A stretch of 64,000 bases of DNA from Gordius sp. MW1 (GCA_964036665.1 OZ038529.1:12346060-12410059), one strand, 5' to 3'; positions 46,506-58,710 are shown, counted from the stretch's first letter. Numbers and translations: made by a program. The notes: a model not told the origin generated them from the letters alone.

Positions 46506-47159
46506 TAGTGATGCGAAAAACCGAGAAAAATCTCGGGATACGAGATTTTTTCGGCAAGATCTTGGCTTTTTATTAATCATTCGATTTTAATAAATTATTG
46601 TGTATTTTAATTTGTATAATTTACATTTATGGTATTAAATATAAATCAATATGGGAATGTATTTGATATTAAAATATCACCTAAGTGTAGTAAATTTTAT
46701 CTATTTTTGCAAAAAGTTTAAAATTTGGCAATTGCAGTTCATTTACCTAAGTATAGCTGGCCCTTAAGGTATGTGAATAAAATTTATCATATCATATATT
46801 TTGTCCTTAGCATTATTAAATGTTACAAAATTTTAGACTTAGAATAAGTTCTGATGGAGTAGTAAATATTACTAAATTATATTTGAAATTCGCAGTTTCT
46901 CATTCTGCATGATGCAGTAATTATAAATTGGGGATCAGTTAGTTTGAATAATTATACAAGTTAAGCTAAGGTGGCTCGAGATTTTTTAAGCAACCTAGCG
47001 TCATTTGTGCTCCTTAACAATTTCAAAAGTACAATTGAATATTCGATGACACCTTAATAGATTAAATCATGAGTTTTCTAGAAGTATTTAAGCCTCAACT
47101 AATAATATACCTCCTAAATTTTGAACCTTAATAAGACATTATGTGAATTGATGTTATGT

Positions 47160-47350
47160 CATTGTCGTGGTTTCTCCCACGTAGTTTACCATACGCGTAT
47201 TCCCCCCCCCCTTCATCTCTCTCATCGCTTTATGATACGCGCATTAATACCAACATATGTATCCCCCCCTCACTTCTCTCCCTCTCTCTCCTCGCTTTAT
47301 GATACGCGTACTACTAATGCCAGGTGCGCTGGCAGTTCAGGTCACGCGTG
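47160..47350. repeat. CT-rich short repeat
   Basis: CCCCCC followed by TTCATCTCTCTC or TCACTTCTCTCC and CGCTTTATGATACGCG occurs twice within about 90 bp, preceded by TACCATACGCGTATT. It lies within the hAT copy and is absent from the corresponding part of the first copy as far as I can see. The open frame 47121-47369 is due to this repeat. Confidence 0.5.
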
Positions 47351-49242
47351 GATGATCCTGGAGATTTAATCTTTCTTGTTCGAATTGATATTTATATATT
47401 GATTCTCTCGTTTTTTTATATATAGTATAGTTTCCTTTTGTTCGTTTCGCGGATGGATTCGATTCGGAATTATCGGGACATATAGGAATAATTATGTACT
47501 TTATGAAGTGAAATTAGTTCTATGAATTGTAGTAATTATATTCAGAGCAAATTAAGGTAAGATTAAAATGAGTAGTATATTCAGCCATATTTGTAATTAA
47601 GTTTTCTTGATTAAATATAAATATTAACGTAACCTAATAATAATCTGCATCTTTTGTTTTTTTATTTTCTTTCAGTCATATGCATTACTTTTCACATTGT
47701 AAACCTTACGTTGAAGGTGCAATCGAATTTACTATAATATCTATAAATTGTGGCAATAGTGCAATATAAAATAAATATACACAAACTCATACTGTACTAG
47801 ATAACTAACTTTTAATTAGGTAGAATTGGAAGGTAATTATTTAGAATAAAAATTGATTATAATCAATTTTGTCATAAATAAAATACGCGCACTTTAACTT
47901 AATATTTAAACCTTATTAATACTAAAATAATGCTGCCTTAGTTGTTGTTTTTACAATGTTTTAATACGTGGAACTAGTTATCAATTCTGCAAATAATAAT
48001 ATGTGGTTTCTAACGCAATAGTAAATATGCCATAAACCATATGGGCTATAATTAATGATAATAATATCAATGGACTAAAACGTTTCATCAAATATGTTAA
48101 GGTCAGCTTTGAGGCTTTAGACAGGATTAATTAGGGGTCTCAATTTGCCCAAATATATAACCAAGTCAAATATAAGCGAACTTATAAATTTCTTAGTCTA
48201 TTTAAATTTGACAAAGTGAATTTGATATAAATGTTATAATTTGCTAGAACTATAGAATTTAATAAGGTCTTTAATCTAACAATCAGTATATTTATTACAT
48301 AAAAGTAGTTAAGTAAAATAGCGTTTGATAGGCGCTAAAGCTATAACATAGCCACTTGGAGGCGCTAAAGCTAAAGCACATAGTCACGAGGCGCTAAAGC
48401 TATAGCACATAGTCACACAGAGGCGCCAGAGCTATAGCACATAGTCACATAAGGCGCTAGAGCTATAGCACATAGTCACTTGGAGGCGCTAAAGCTACAG
48501 CATATAGTCACTTGGAGGCGCTAGAGCTATGGCACATAGTCACATAAGGCGCTTTAGCTATAGCACATAGCCACTTGGAGGCGCTAGAGCTATAGCGTGG
48601 CGCTAACATTATTATAAAATATTTAGTTGTTAAATTGCATTATTATGCGCACATGTGGCTTGAACTAAATCTATGTTATTTAATTAATAATCTCAGGGCT
48701 ATAAAAAAAGACTAAAATTAAGTATGGAGACGCAGGCATATAAATAAACAGAATCTGGTCTGACGATACATTTATATGTTCAAAAAATCCTAAGTTAAAA
48801 AATAACATTAATTTCAATCGATCTTCAAACAAGATTTTTAAGTCTATTCTTTCTCATTAAATAATTTTTATGTTTTAGGCGTTTTTAATTATTTCCCCTT
48901 AGTTTTAAAGATTAAAATTCAACTACAAAACGTTAAAGTTTCCAAGTAAATCTATTATAAAACTTATAAGCATGTTACATAATTATAAATTATTAACAAC
49001 TAGGATTTAATTTAAGAATATTTTGTAAAATTAATACTGGTCCATTAATTTTTTCGGATGGGCGTTATTTAAATGCGCTCTAATGTCATTGATGGAAGTT
49101 TTAAGGCTATATGTTCTGGAGCATTCGATGGATTTTCTTTGACTTTTCTTGGGGTAAATGGTAAAATTTTATAGGTTGGGGGCAAAAAACAGTGGCAAAT
49201 ATGGCCCTTTGAGGTTTTTCAAAATGTTACCTGACGCAACTT

Positions 49243-49819
49243 TGGTGATGACGCGCGAAGCGAAAAAAAGCGAAGTGAAGTTTTGAGCCAATTTATCAAA
49301 CTATTCATTCTTTTTTCTTAATATTTTTATATTAATCGTAAAATTTATAATATATCACAGTTGATGATTTTGTTTATTTAAATGTTTTAGATTGAATTTA
49401 TGTGAATGAAGTAAAAACGTATAACATGTGAGATTGCGAATGTGAAAACTTGCTTAATATGTATTGTTATGGAATGCGAATGAATATGATTGATTATAAA
49501 ATGTGTGGTGATGATGCGATTGTTAAATGTGTTAACAGGGAGGAAGTTTAGGGATTGCTGATATATGAATAAGAATAAAATGGAGTGCGAATGAATCAAT
49601 GTCATTGGTGCTTCTTGTCATATGCTCTTTTCATGTTAACATTTTGTTAACAATCACGAAAATAACAATTGTAAATAGGATGCGTTCTTGGTGAAACCGC
49701 AGGCGAGCGAAAATACGTACAAATCATTTTGTACTTTTCGCGCGATGGTTAAATAATTGATTTGATAAATTAGCTCAAAACTTAACTCCGCTTTTTTTCG
49801 CTTCGCGCCTCATCACGAA
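49243..49819. repeat. Inverted-repeat element inside the nested hAT
   Basis: TTGGTGATGACGCGCGAAGC and AAAAAAAGCGAAGTGAAG with TTTTGAGCCAATTTATCAAA at the left are repeated inverted at the right (TTTGATAAATTAGCTCAAAA, CTTAACTCCGCTTTTTTTCG, CTTCGCGCCTCATCAC). The arms are about 75 bp and the middle about 420 bp with no known coding content. The arrangement fits a MITE, but no target duplication was established. Confidence 0.65.
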
Positions 49820-49839
49820 CGCCCCCTGAGTCTGTTATG

Positions 49840-50215
49840 TTATTAATATGATAACGATATCATAAACAAATTGCATACACATGACACCGGAAGCACCTAC
49901 AAGCGATTATTTAACATATTGCAAGCGATTATCTATATTGACAAGTGACACCAATGAGACATGCAATTAGCCCTTATGATAATTTTGTTTATTTGATAAC
50001 CACCCCCTCATATATATATGTTTGTATGTGAAAAATGGAATAGTCACGCAGATGGAGTTTATAACGACTTTATTAACTGCACAATATTATTTTAATTATT
50101 TAAAATTACCTTTAACAACTAGTAAGAATTTGATATATATGAGACGATATCAATAACAAATTGCACAAACACAGCACCGGAAACACCCAAAAACCCTTTA
50201 AAATAAATCAAACAA
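49840..50215. repeat. Pair of related direct repeats
   Basis: ACGATATCATAAACAAATTG then ACACATGACACCGGAAGCACC near 49855, and ACGATATCAATAACAAATTG then CACAGCACCGGAAACACC near 50143, in the same orientation about 290 bp apart. Function unknown; probably relics of a tandem unit. Confidence 0.55.
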
Positions 50216-51565
50216 GCTGGAGAGCTAAAATTAATGACTTATAAATTAAGTTTCACTTTTATAAGTTCGTTAATTTTAAGTGCAATCTTTGCAAGTAAAT
50301 CAGAGGGGAGGCGTGAATAAAAATAATAATTATGAAGGAATCTTTCGATTAAGGGAATGGCAAATCAAAGTTCAAATAAATTATTAAAAAAGTGAGATGC
50401 AGTGTTATACGCAGGTGCAAAATTAAATTTTTTTTAATATTTAATCTATTTCTAAGCTGAATAATATATTTATGCAACTTAACAATAAATTTTTTTAATA
50501 ATTATAGCGCCACGCTATAGCTCTAGCACTTTAAATGACTATGCGCTAAGCTCTAGCGCCTCCAAGTGACTAGGTGCTATAGCTTTAGCGCCTCCCAGTG
50601 ACTACGCGCTATAGCTCTAACGCCTTATATGACTATGTGCAGCGCCTCCAAGTGACTCTCCAAGTAACTAAGTGCTATCGCTTATAGCGCCTTATGTGAC
50701 TAGCGCTATAGCTTATAGCGCATCCAAGCGACTATGCTATGTAGCGGTGAGGCGCTAAGCGCGGTAGTGCCAAGCGTTTCACCATCACTACATAGAAGTT
50801 TCAGCTCTAAAACACTCACAAGAGTCCTGCTTCTAAACTCAAATCTTAAAAGTTTTAATAAACATCACCATTAAATTCTAAATTTAATGCACAATTATGC
50901 TATTTTATTAAACAAAAAGGGGTCCTTTCGTACTAAACTTTAAATTTATTTATAGTTTTTTTTAAATATGCCTTTTCCCTAGAAAATGTTATATTTAGGA
51001 ATTAGTTCATATCTTTATATTGTTAGTGAGATGTGTCGCGCCAAACCTTTAAAAAGATTGTGTATTAAGGTTTTTCAAAAATACAAACGTTTGCCATAGT
51101 ATTTTTAATAAAACAGGAGAAATATTTATTTCGTACAAATTTTTTTTAAAAAGTCGTGACAAACCGAGAATTCTCGTCGAGATGAGACCGAGATTTTCCC
51201 AGACGAGACGAGATCGTGATTTTCATAATCACTCCCGAGACGAAATTTTGCTTTCGAGACCGAGACAAGATCGAAACACTAAAAAATACTGCTTTTTTAG
51301 ATAATTGCACATATAACATACTCGCGCCAACGCTAACGCTACAAATGTCGACAGTGGTAAAGTCCCAGATATAGTACTAGCAATAATTTGTTACCGTTAC
51401 CTACGTTTTGCACCTTTAACTAATAAAATTTTTTGTTATTTAGCCTTTTGCAAAATATAGTCTCCGCAAAAATCAATAATTGCGACATTCAAGGTGCAAT
51501 CCGAATCACTTCCTCTATAATGAAATATCCCCAGACAACAAAGACACCCTAGAATCACTAATAGC

Positions 51566-52564
51566 TAGTGCTGTAAACATTTGTAAAAATCGAACGCGTT
51601 CAACGTTCATACGTTCGTTTAAAAAAAAGGAACGCGCTCACGTTCATGAACGCGTTCACGTTCGTTCAAAATTTTCTGATAAATTTTTTTAAAATTTAAT
51701 TTAATATCAATAAATGTTTTATATTTTTTAATACATAGCCATGATAAAAAATAATAGTTTTATTTCGACAATATAATTATAAATTAATATAATCTAATTT
51801 CTTATTGATTTTTAATAATATTTGTTCTTCAAAATTGTCGTTTGATAAGCAGGAACGATTGGCAGTTAATACAGCATTAACTAAACTAAAAACGCGCTCC
51901 ACAGGGGCAGATGAGGGGATTGGAGTATTAAACTTAATAAACAAATTTTTTAAAGGAGGAAATTACAAAAAAACATTCAATGTTTTATCCCTCGCTTCAA
52001 AAAATTGCGACAAGATATCATCCTCCAATCCACCCTCTACTTCCTTGTCTAAAAAATGATCTCGGAATTGACAGCTCTTTCATTATCAATTCAAGGGGTT
52101 TCAATTCCTTTTTTCAATAACACTAAAAATTATTTTTTGGCCATGGCAATTTCAATTCATCTGCTGATTTTAAATATTCAGAATCTGAAGATGACGACGA
52201 TATAATATTATGATTGTCCATATTAACCTATAAATTAAACTATAATTAATAATATCAAATTAATTAACTTTAATCTTATCTTCTTTTGCACGTTATAGTA
52301 TGTTAATAGTATTTCGGAATTGATAATAGGAAACAGGAAAAACGGCTGATTAAAAAATATAAGACTTTTTTGTTAAAAATTAGGATTAACATTAATTTTC
52401 AAATAAATAAAAATAAAAAAGGGTTTTTAAAATTGAACGAACGTTAAACTCGAACGCGTTCATCAAAAAAAGGAACGCGTTCACGTTCAAAGTTCACCAA
52501 AAAATAAAAGAACACCGTTCATGAACGCGTTCATAAAATTTGAACGCGTTCATTTACAGCACTA
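51566..52564 (-). mobile_element. hAT deletion derivative with GAACGCGTTC arrays
   Basis: The ends TAGTGCTGTAAACAT and (reverse complement) TAGTGCTGTAAATGAACG lie between CTAATAGC at 51558-51565 and 52565-52572, a perfect 8-bp duplication. Arrays of AACGCGTTCACGTTC-like units lie at both ends. On the minus strand at about 51795-51915 the C-terminal hAT region reads PSSAPVERVFSLVNAVLTAN and NFEEQILLKINK. The plus-strand frame 51805-52059 is its shadow. The length is 999 bp. It is inserted in the LINE. Confidence 0.92.
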
Positions 52565-52760
52565 CTAATAGCTAAGCATCCTATAAGGCCAAACCTCCCT
52601 TTACCCAATCCAATCCAGCAAGCCCATCAGAACTTCTTCACTTCAGAAGTCCTAGCTACTATTAACACTTTTAAGCGCTCTTCGACAGGCTCAGGGCTCG
52701 ATGGCTTGCGTCCAGCCCACCTTCTAAAACTATCAAATCCCTTAATAGAAAGCTCAGGAG

Positions 52761-55004
52761 CAGAGCTGTTAAAGTTACTTTACCACAGTAACTAGTTAAG
52801 TTACAGTTACTTTCACAAAAAATGTAACTAATTATAGTTACAGTTACAAATTTTCAAATGTAACTGATTACAGTTCCAGTTACTTACCTGATGGAACTAG
52901 TTACACCTAAAGTTACAAAAACAATATTTTTTGATATTATTTATTTAAACATTTATATAAAAATCAGAACCTAATAAATGATGATTCGATTTCAATAATA
53001 GGTTATTTTCTATATTGTCATCTAATAAGCTAATTCGCTTTTCACTGAAAATCAATTTACCAAGACTAAAAAGACGCTCGACGGGGGCGCTAGATGGTAG
53101 GGGTACATTGAATTTAATGAAAAGTTTCTTTAATTTAGGGAAATTATTATATATTAACGAATCACTTTTATTCGAATTTATAAATGTGTGAATGCACTCT
53201 TGAATACTTTTCGACTTTTAAAGATTAAAAAAATCCAACGTATTTGGTTCCTCTAGGTCCTGTCTTTCCTCCTGGTTAGGGATCAATGAATTAATGTAAT
53301 TTAAGGTGTCCTTTAATTATCTTATTTTTCTCAAGACGGATCCAAGGCCAACTTGTTTTAAAAATTGGATGGAGGATCGTCGCAACCAAATTATCCAAAC
53401 TATATTGATCGGGAAATCTATAATATTTTAAATTTAACATGCATAGCTTTGTACCTTTTATTAATCCCTTTAATAAATGCTTCTTTTAGAGGGTTAAACC
53501 TTAAGGTTTCCAATTTGTTTTAAATTTAATAAAACTATACTCCAAAAAATTGTCCCTATGAAAAATTGACAAAAGGTTATAAATTTGCAAGAAATAATAT
53601 TAATAGCCTGCCAAAAAACATCTTAATATAACTGAGTATTGTATACCAGCAAGAAGTATTATGATTAGTGAAAATAACATTAGCAATGTCAAAGAATTTT
53701 TGGCTTTGGCTATGTGAACTTCCAAATGATTGTGAAAGATGCTTTAAAGGCAAGTTCAATTGTTACTTTTTATACAATATATTTGCAAGCATGTGGTTTT
53801 GTTGGCAATTAAACTTAAATTTTGTCAATCACCTAAAGAAGCCAAAAGTTTGGGGCAAAAAGAAAGGACCCTTAAAGGCTAAATCAGCATTTATTGTTAA
53901 GTAATAGTAAGTTTAGATAATTTTAGGTTTTTGAAATAAAAGTTGTATCCAGCAAAATTTGATTTTCCATTTTCAATTGTTAATTATATTGTGATTATAT
54001 TTAAATAAAAATTTTATATTTTGCCTTTATAAAGTTTAAGATTGATAACTCTCAATAAATTTGCAAATAAATACATTATAAACACAAGCATAGTAAAATT
54101 TAAGAAGGGAGAGACGGAGCATTTTAGAATGGGAAATATAGGTCATTACTTTTCATAGCTTTTCTAATTTGCCATATTTATTTGAAGGGTGAGAAGGGAG
54201 GAAAAAATTCAAGACACTAAGATACCTTTTAATTGATAAAAATTTAGCAATCAGGCCTCCAATCTGTTTAATGTAGCCAGAATAAAAAACTATTTTAATT
54301 TCCACAAACTCATTTTAACTTTATTTTTATAAAATATTAACGCTAAATAGATTAATATTGAGTATTGTTAATTAAAATTACTGAGCATTTTATATTTATA
54401 ACTGAGCATTATTAAGTTTATTTACTGAGCATTTTTAAATTTTTTACTGATCATTTAAGTAACATCCAATAAAATATATTATTATTTCAATAACATTCAT
54501 ATTGTACTAAAGTAATTAATCAAATGGCTTTCGAAATATAAATTTAGAGGTTGGGCCAAAATCATACGATATTTTAAGTTGATAAAAATTTGTTTTGCAC
54601 ATATATAAAAAGGACTTAACAATTGATAAGAGATAACCAATTAAAATTCATTAAATGTTCATTACATTTTTTACCTGTTGTGTCACTTCTTTAAATTCTT
54701 GGAATACAAATTCGTACTAAAATAATATTTTATAGATTATCTATTCGAAATTTAAATTTGATCCTTGAAGGAAATTTAAATTAAAGTGAAGTACACAAAC
54801 TAGACGTGTAATTTGAATATTTATTAAAAAGTTTTTAATTTATAAAAAGTAACTGTAACTTTAGTTACACAGTTACTGAAATAAAGTAACTAACTACAGT
54901 TACAGTTACACTGAAGCAAAAGTAACTGGTTACAGTTACTTTACTGGAGAAAAGGAACTAGTTCCAGGAACTAGTTACATGTAACTAGTTACTTAACAGC
55001 TCTG
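52761..55004 (-). mobile_element. hAT element with GTTAC/GTAAC arrays
   Basis: The ends CAGAGCTGTTAAAGTTAC and (reverse complement) CAGAGCTGTTAAGTAAC lie between CTCAGGAG at 52753-52760 and 55005-55012, a perfect 8-bp duplication. Arrays of AGTTAC and GTAACT run at 52775-52925 and 54845-54995. On the minus strand at about 52985-53115 the C-terminal hAT region reads FNVPLPSSAPVERLFSLGKL and LLDDNIENNLLLKSN. About 1.2 kb of the middle has no recognisable coding, though it may hold decayed transposase. It is inserted in the LINE. Confidence 0.92.
54340..54460. repeat. Short degenerate repeats ACTGAGCATTTT
   Basis: TACTGAGCATTTT, AACTGAGCATTATT, TACTGAGCATTTTT and TACTGATCATTT occur at about 30-bp spacing inside the hAT element at 52761. 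They recall the GCTAAGTATTTT series at 59335-59720 and may have a similar origin. Confidence 0.5.
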
Positions 55005-55824
55005 CTCAGGAGTTTCCTTGAGCTCCCTCACCACCCTCATTCCCCGAAATTGTGGCCCCACATTTCTTTGGCGCTACTCTAGTATCATTTTCAAAATCGG
55101 ATGGCGGAATTCGACCTATAGCAATGGGGTTTGTTTTACGCAGACTCAGTTCCAAACGGATCATAAAACGCATAAAAAGTAAAGCTGTGGAAATCCTTGC
55201 TCCTACACAACTTGGATTCCCTGTAAAAGGAGGATGCGAAATTGCTTCACACTCAATAAGAATTTCTCTTACCACTTCCCAACCCCCTCAGTGATCGCTA
55301 AAATTGATTTCACGAATGCTTTCAACTCCATTTATCGTCACTTCCTTAATGAAACATACAAACATTTCCCTGAATACTCCGCATTTCTTGGTGCTTGCTA
55401 TTCACCAGTTTCAATATTACAATTTCACAATCATATCATCAATTCAAGTGACAGTATTCAACAAGGCGACCCCTTAGGGCCGCTTCTGTTTTTCCTAGGT
55501 ATCAAAACTATAGTTGATAGCCTTAACAAAGTTCAATTTGACTTTAAACATTTGGTACCTTGACGATGGTACCATCTAAGGCGCCCCAAAGATGTTTGCC
55601 GCTTCAAGATACCTGGAAAACGAATCAACATAAATCGGATTAACGCTAAATCAAAATTTGTCCCCTTAATACACCTCTTATTAGCAATCAAGACCAATTA
55701 TCTTACTTAATAGACCCTTCCTTTTTGACCCTGCTCGGATCCTTAAATGGAGGCTTTATTTCCATATTAAAATTGTTAGAAGAAATTAGTCGCAGACTAG
55801 CAGACATGAAAAGCCTATTCAAAC

Positions 55825-56509
55825 AAGAAGTGTGCACGGATCAATCCGATCCGACATCCGATTTGATCGGTCCGAACTCGGATCGGATCAACATTTTAAT
55901 TTTGGAAGTCGGATCGGATCGGATCAACATTTATTTTAGTCGGATCGGATTTCAAATTTAAAATAAACTATAATAAGTTCTAATTTAAATTACTAATTTT
56001 TAGTATACCTTTTCATAATTATCTTTAAAATAAAGATTGCAAATATAATTCAAAAAAAAATTTGCTGAAATGGTGGGTTTTGCCAAGGCTTTATAAGCTG
56101 GCAAATAAAGTTTTAGCTATACCTGCTACCTCTACCACTTCGGAAAGAAATTTCTCGGTGGCTGGAAGAACATTAGAAGAAAGAAGAACGCGAATTAAAC
56201 CAGAAAATTTAGATTCTTTATTATTTTTTTTATATAATAATATGGAATTAGTCAAATAAAATTTTATATTAATTTCAGGTCTATTAAAATTGCTATACCT
56301 TATTTTTATGTATTTTGAATTTAATCATCAATAAAAAGTTTTATTCGTAAAATTTTATTTTAAAAATTTCGGATCGGATCGGATTTAGATTTTAAAAAAC
56401 TCGGATCGGATCGGATTTAGATTTTAAAAAATTCGGATCGGATGGGATATAAAATTTTTCAAAAACCCCTCGGATCGGATCAAAAAAATTTGGTCCGTGC
56501 ACACCTCTA
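55825..56509 (+). mobile_element. hAT deletion derivative with CGGATC arrays
   Basis: The ends AAGAAGTGTGCACGG and (reverse complement) TAGAGGTGTGCACGG lie between ATTCAAAC (55817-55824) and ATTTAAAC (56510-56517), 7 of 8 identical. CGGATCGGATC iterations lie at 55840-55945 and 56365-56485. A 65-codon open frame (56062-56259) reads KVLAIPATSTTSERNFSVAG and RTRIKPENLDSLLFF, the hAT dimerisation region, and is uninterrupted. The length is 685 bp, non-autonomous. It is inserted in the LINE. Confidence 0.92.
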
Positions 56510-57433
56510 ATTTAAACACCTTGTTGCCCACCAAGCATTTTTCCTAGTAAAAAACTGCTACTCAATTCCTAAACTAATGCACAGCTTCCGGTCCTCTGCA
56601 GTGTTCTTACATCACGAGGCCTTGTCCAAGTTTGATGCAGAACTTAAGTCTTTAACCGAAGAAATAACCAATCTAACCCTAGGCTCCACACACTGGCAAC
56701 AAGCTTGCCTTCCAGCAAAACTGGGGGGGGGGGCTAGGCTTAGGCTCAATAGCCTCCGTATCTCTTTCCGCATTTATATCAAGCCGCCTCCAATGAAAAC
56801 ATCATTTCAACATTAATTCCATAACCTGACAACTTACTCGACGTCGCCTTTCAACAATGAAAGGAATTTTTTAACGTCCTACTCAATTCCCTGAAGTAAA
56901 CTCTCTAAAGTGTTGGATTGGCCCCTGTCTGAGTGCCTTTTAAAGTCTCTTATTAATGGCGCTCCGGCAGAGGAACTTCTTCACGCTCAAGTCACGAATG
57001 GCTCGAAGCTTTCTCAAGCCGTAACCGCGGTCTACTCTTATCCAACAACGAATTCCCCTTCGCAGTAGGCCTAAGATTAGGATGCAAGATAGTTGCTGAA
57101 CACACTTGTTCACTTTGCAATAATTTCGTAAAATCTAATGGCCATCATGGACTACACTGTATCCGCAACAAAGTCCGGTACGTTCGACATACCGCGGTTA
57201 ACAAAATTATACATAACTATATCACCAAAGCTGGTTTCCCCTCTATTCTCGAACCCACAGGCCTATGTGAAGACAACAAACGACCCGATGGCCAAACTTT
57301 AGGCGCTTGGGAAAAAGGACTCAGTTTAGCCTGGGAATATACAGCTACTGACGTATTTGCCCCATCTACTCACAACAAAGGTCCCTTGTCTTCAGCCGAG
57401 GCTCTGAAAATTTTCGAAATACTCAGAAATTAA

Positions 57434-58489
57434 CAATACTACTATAATTTTTTGTCCCATTGCGACTGCCACAACAGCTTTTGGTCCCCAAGCTTACAAC
57501 TTTTTAAAAAAATAGATAAACAAATCTCATTACTATCCCATAATAATCGCGAATCGTTTTTTATACGACAGAAAATCGGCATACTATCTGTAAATATAAT
57601 ACATTAGCCATAGCGGAATGTTTTCCCTATATTTACGATTCTTAATTTTTTAATTTATTTATCTCACCCACAAAATATGTAATTCTCTTTATAAAAATAA
57701 TAAATGATTATCTATTTTAATATGGTAATTAGATATTTACTTTTACATTTTGTCCAATTTGCAAATGCCTGATTTTCAACCGAGATATGTTATATATTCC
57801 AAATAAATACAAATCGTAAAAACGCATTTCTTAAGCTCTCTGTTCCGAGTGCTACATGAACAATAGATTGCGTTCGTTAAATTGTTGTTAATCCGCCATT
57901 TTTAAATTTTCATTCAATTTTGTATAAAACGATCATTGCTTGAAGATTAAACTAATCTTTAATGCTATTACCTCTTATAAATTGGTATGAAAAATTAAAT
58001 AAATTAATTATTTTTTAGATTAAACTAGTTGAAAAAAAAATAAAATCAATAAAAAATTACTAATGGCAAAAAAACAAAGATTTTGTTATCAAGGAAGGGG
58101 GGAATACAAAACAAATTACAAGGGGAAGCAAAAATGTTCTACAAAAGAAATAGATGTTGAAGTCTGGTTTCATTTAAAATTAACCACACAATGTTCGATG
58201 AGAACCATAACCACGGTATACCTAAAATTGTTAAATTGCAAACTTGCTTCAACTCCAGACTTGAACACTCCCACTCAGTTATTCAATATGCGCGTTAGCA
58301 CAATCTGTGCTTGCTATTCGGTGTACTAGGCAGAACAGGTGCATAAAAAAATGCTCGAGCGGCGAGTCGAAACAGCAAAATCTGTTCAAGCAATGAACAG
58401 ATTGCCCGAACAGATACCGAGCGGATAGCAGATTTATTAGAAGCAATTGCTACGAGTTAGTAACTTTTAAAATTTGCTCATAATATATA
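57434..58489. other. Intergenic, nothing recognised
   Basis: The start may be LINE 3' UTR. Frame 58063-58329 (+), 88 codons, resembles no family I know. No arrays or terminal repeats. Confidence 0.4.
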
Positions 58490-58494
58490 TCATA

Positions 58495-58710
58495 AATTGA
58501 TCCCTCCCCCCTTTTTTTTGACCTCCATCATCCACCTTCTCCCTCCCCCTAGGGGGGGGGGTAATTTGTCCCCTTCTTTTTCACCCAGAGCCCCCCCCCC
58601 CTCTGGGTGAGGAAAAAGATAAAAAAGGGGGAAGGGGCAAATTACCCCCCCCCCCCCTGAAGGAGGGGAAGGGTGGAAGATGGGGGACAAAAAAAGGTGG
58701 GGGACTTTAA
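58495..58710. repeat. Purine/pyrimidine-rich palindrome of about 210 bp
   Basis: The left arm CCCTCCCCCCTTTTTTTTGACC then CCATCATCCACCTTC (given in part) and the right arm GGAAGATGGGGGACAAAAAA then AGGTGGGGGAC are inverted copies. They also share GGGGTAATTTGTCCCCTTC / GAAGGGGCAAATTACCCC and, at the centre, CACCCAGAGCCCC / GGGGCTCTGGGTG-like sequence. It would fold into a long hairpin. The open frame 58490-58690 (-) is a by-product. Confidence 0.75.

Larger units (their letters stand above)
48306..50790 (-). mobile_element. hAT element with GCGCTATAGC arrays, nested
   Basis: CATAAAAG (48298-48305) and CATAGAAG (50791-50798) flank it, 7 of 8 identical. The right end reads TAGTGATGGTGAAACGC on the minus strand and the left starts TAGTTAAGTAAAATAGCG. 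Left array 48322-48605: about ten units of GGCGCTAAAGCTATAGCACA-TAGTCACTTGGA, period about 30 bp. Right array 50503-50765: the same units inverted. On the minus strand near 49050-49140 is a BED-like finger, ECSRTYSLKTSINDIRAH, then NNAHPKKLM, very close to that of the transposase at 61175-62974. The rest of the transposase is missing or replaced, including by the MITE at 49243. Confidence 0.85.
46506..51281. mobile_element. Second copy of the GAGACGAGAC hAT family
   Basis: The ends TAGTGATGCGAAAAACCGAG and (reverse complement) TAGTGTTTCGATCTTGTC resemble those of 18520-22744. The interior is homologous over long stretches: near 48046, GGGCTATAATTAATGATAAT matches 22198, and TTAGTGAGATGTGTCGCG near 51024 matches ATCAGTGAGATGTCGTG near 22501. 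The flanking 8-mers (ATAAAGAT and AAAAATAC) do not match well, so the target duplication has decayed or the end call is off. The left array is much shorter than in the first copy. A different hAT (48306-50790) is nested inside. Confidence 0.8.
51420..57433 (+). mobile_element. LINE retrotransposon cut by three hAT insertions
   Basis: Pieces 51442-51565, 52573-52760, 55013-55824 and 56518-57433 together give one LINE-type polyprotein read on the plus strand. They contain IRPIAMGFVLRRLSSKRII, LGFPVKGGCE, AKIDFTNAFNSIYR, IQQGDPLGPLLF and YLDDG (reverse transcriptase). A C-terminal domain follows with CSLCNN, HHGLHCIRN, RHTAVNKII and EPTGL...KRPDG (a restriction-like endonuclease of the CRE/R2/NeSL type). 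The polyprotein stops at 57433. The element is 5'-truncated and has several frameshifts. Such proteins copy the RNA at a nicked site. The three insertions at 51566, 52761 and 55825 are each flanked by perfect or near-perfect 8-bp duplications. Confidence 0.9.

Noticed and set aside
48322-48605. Resemblance to a CRISPR array (about 30-bp direct repeats)
   Set aside because: Units are contiguous with no unique spacers, appear inverted at 50503-50765, and lie inside a hAT element in an animal genome.
46498-51289. Target duplication for the second GAGACGAGAC copy
   Set aside because: ATAAAGAT and AAAAATAC agree at only about half of positions, so no duplication is claimed there.
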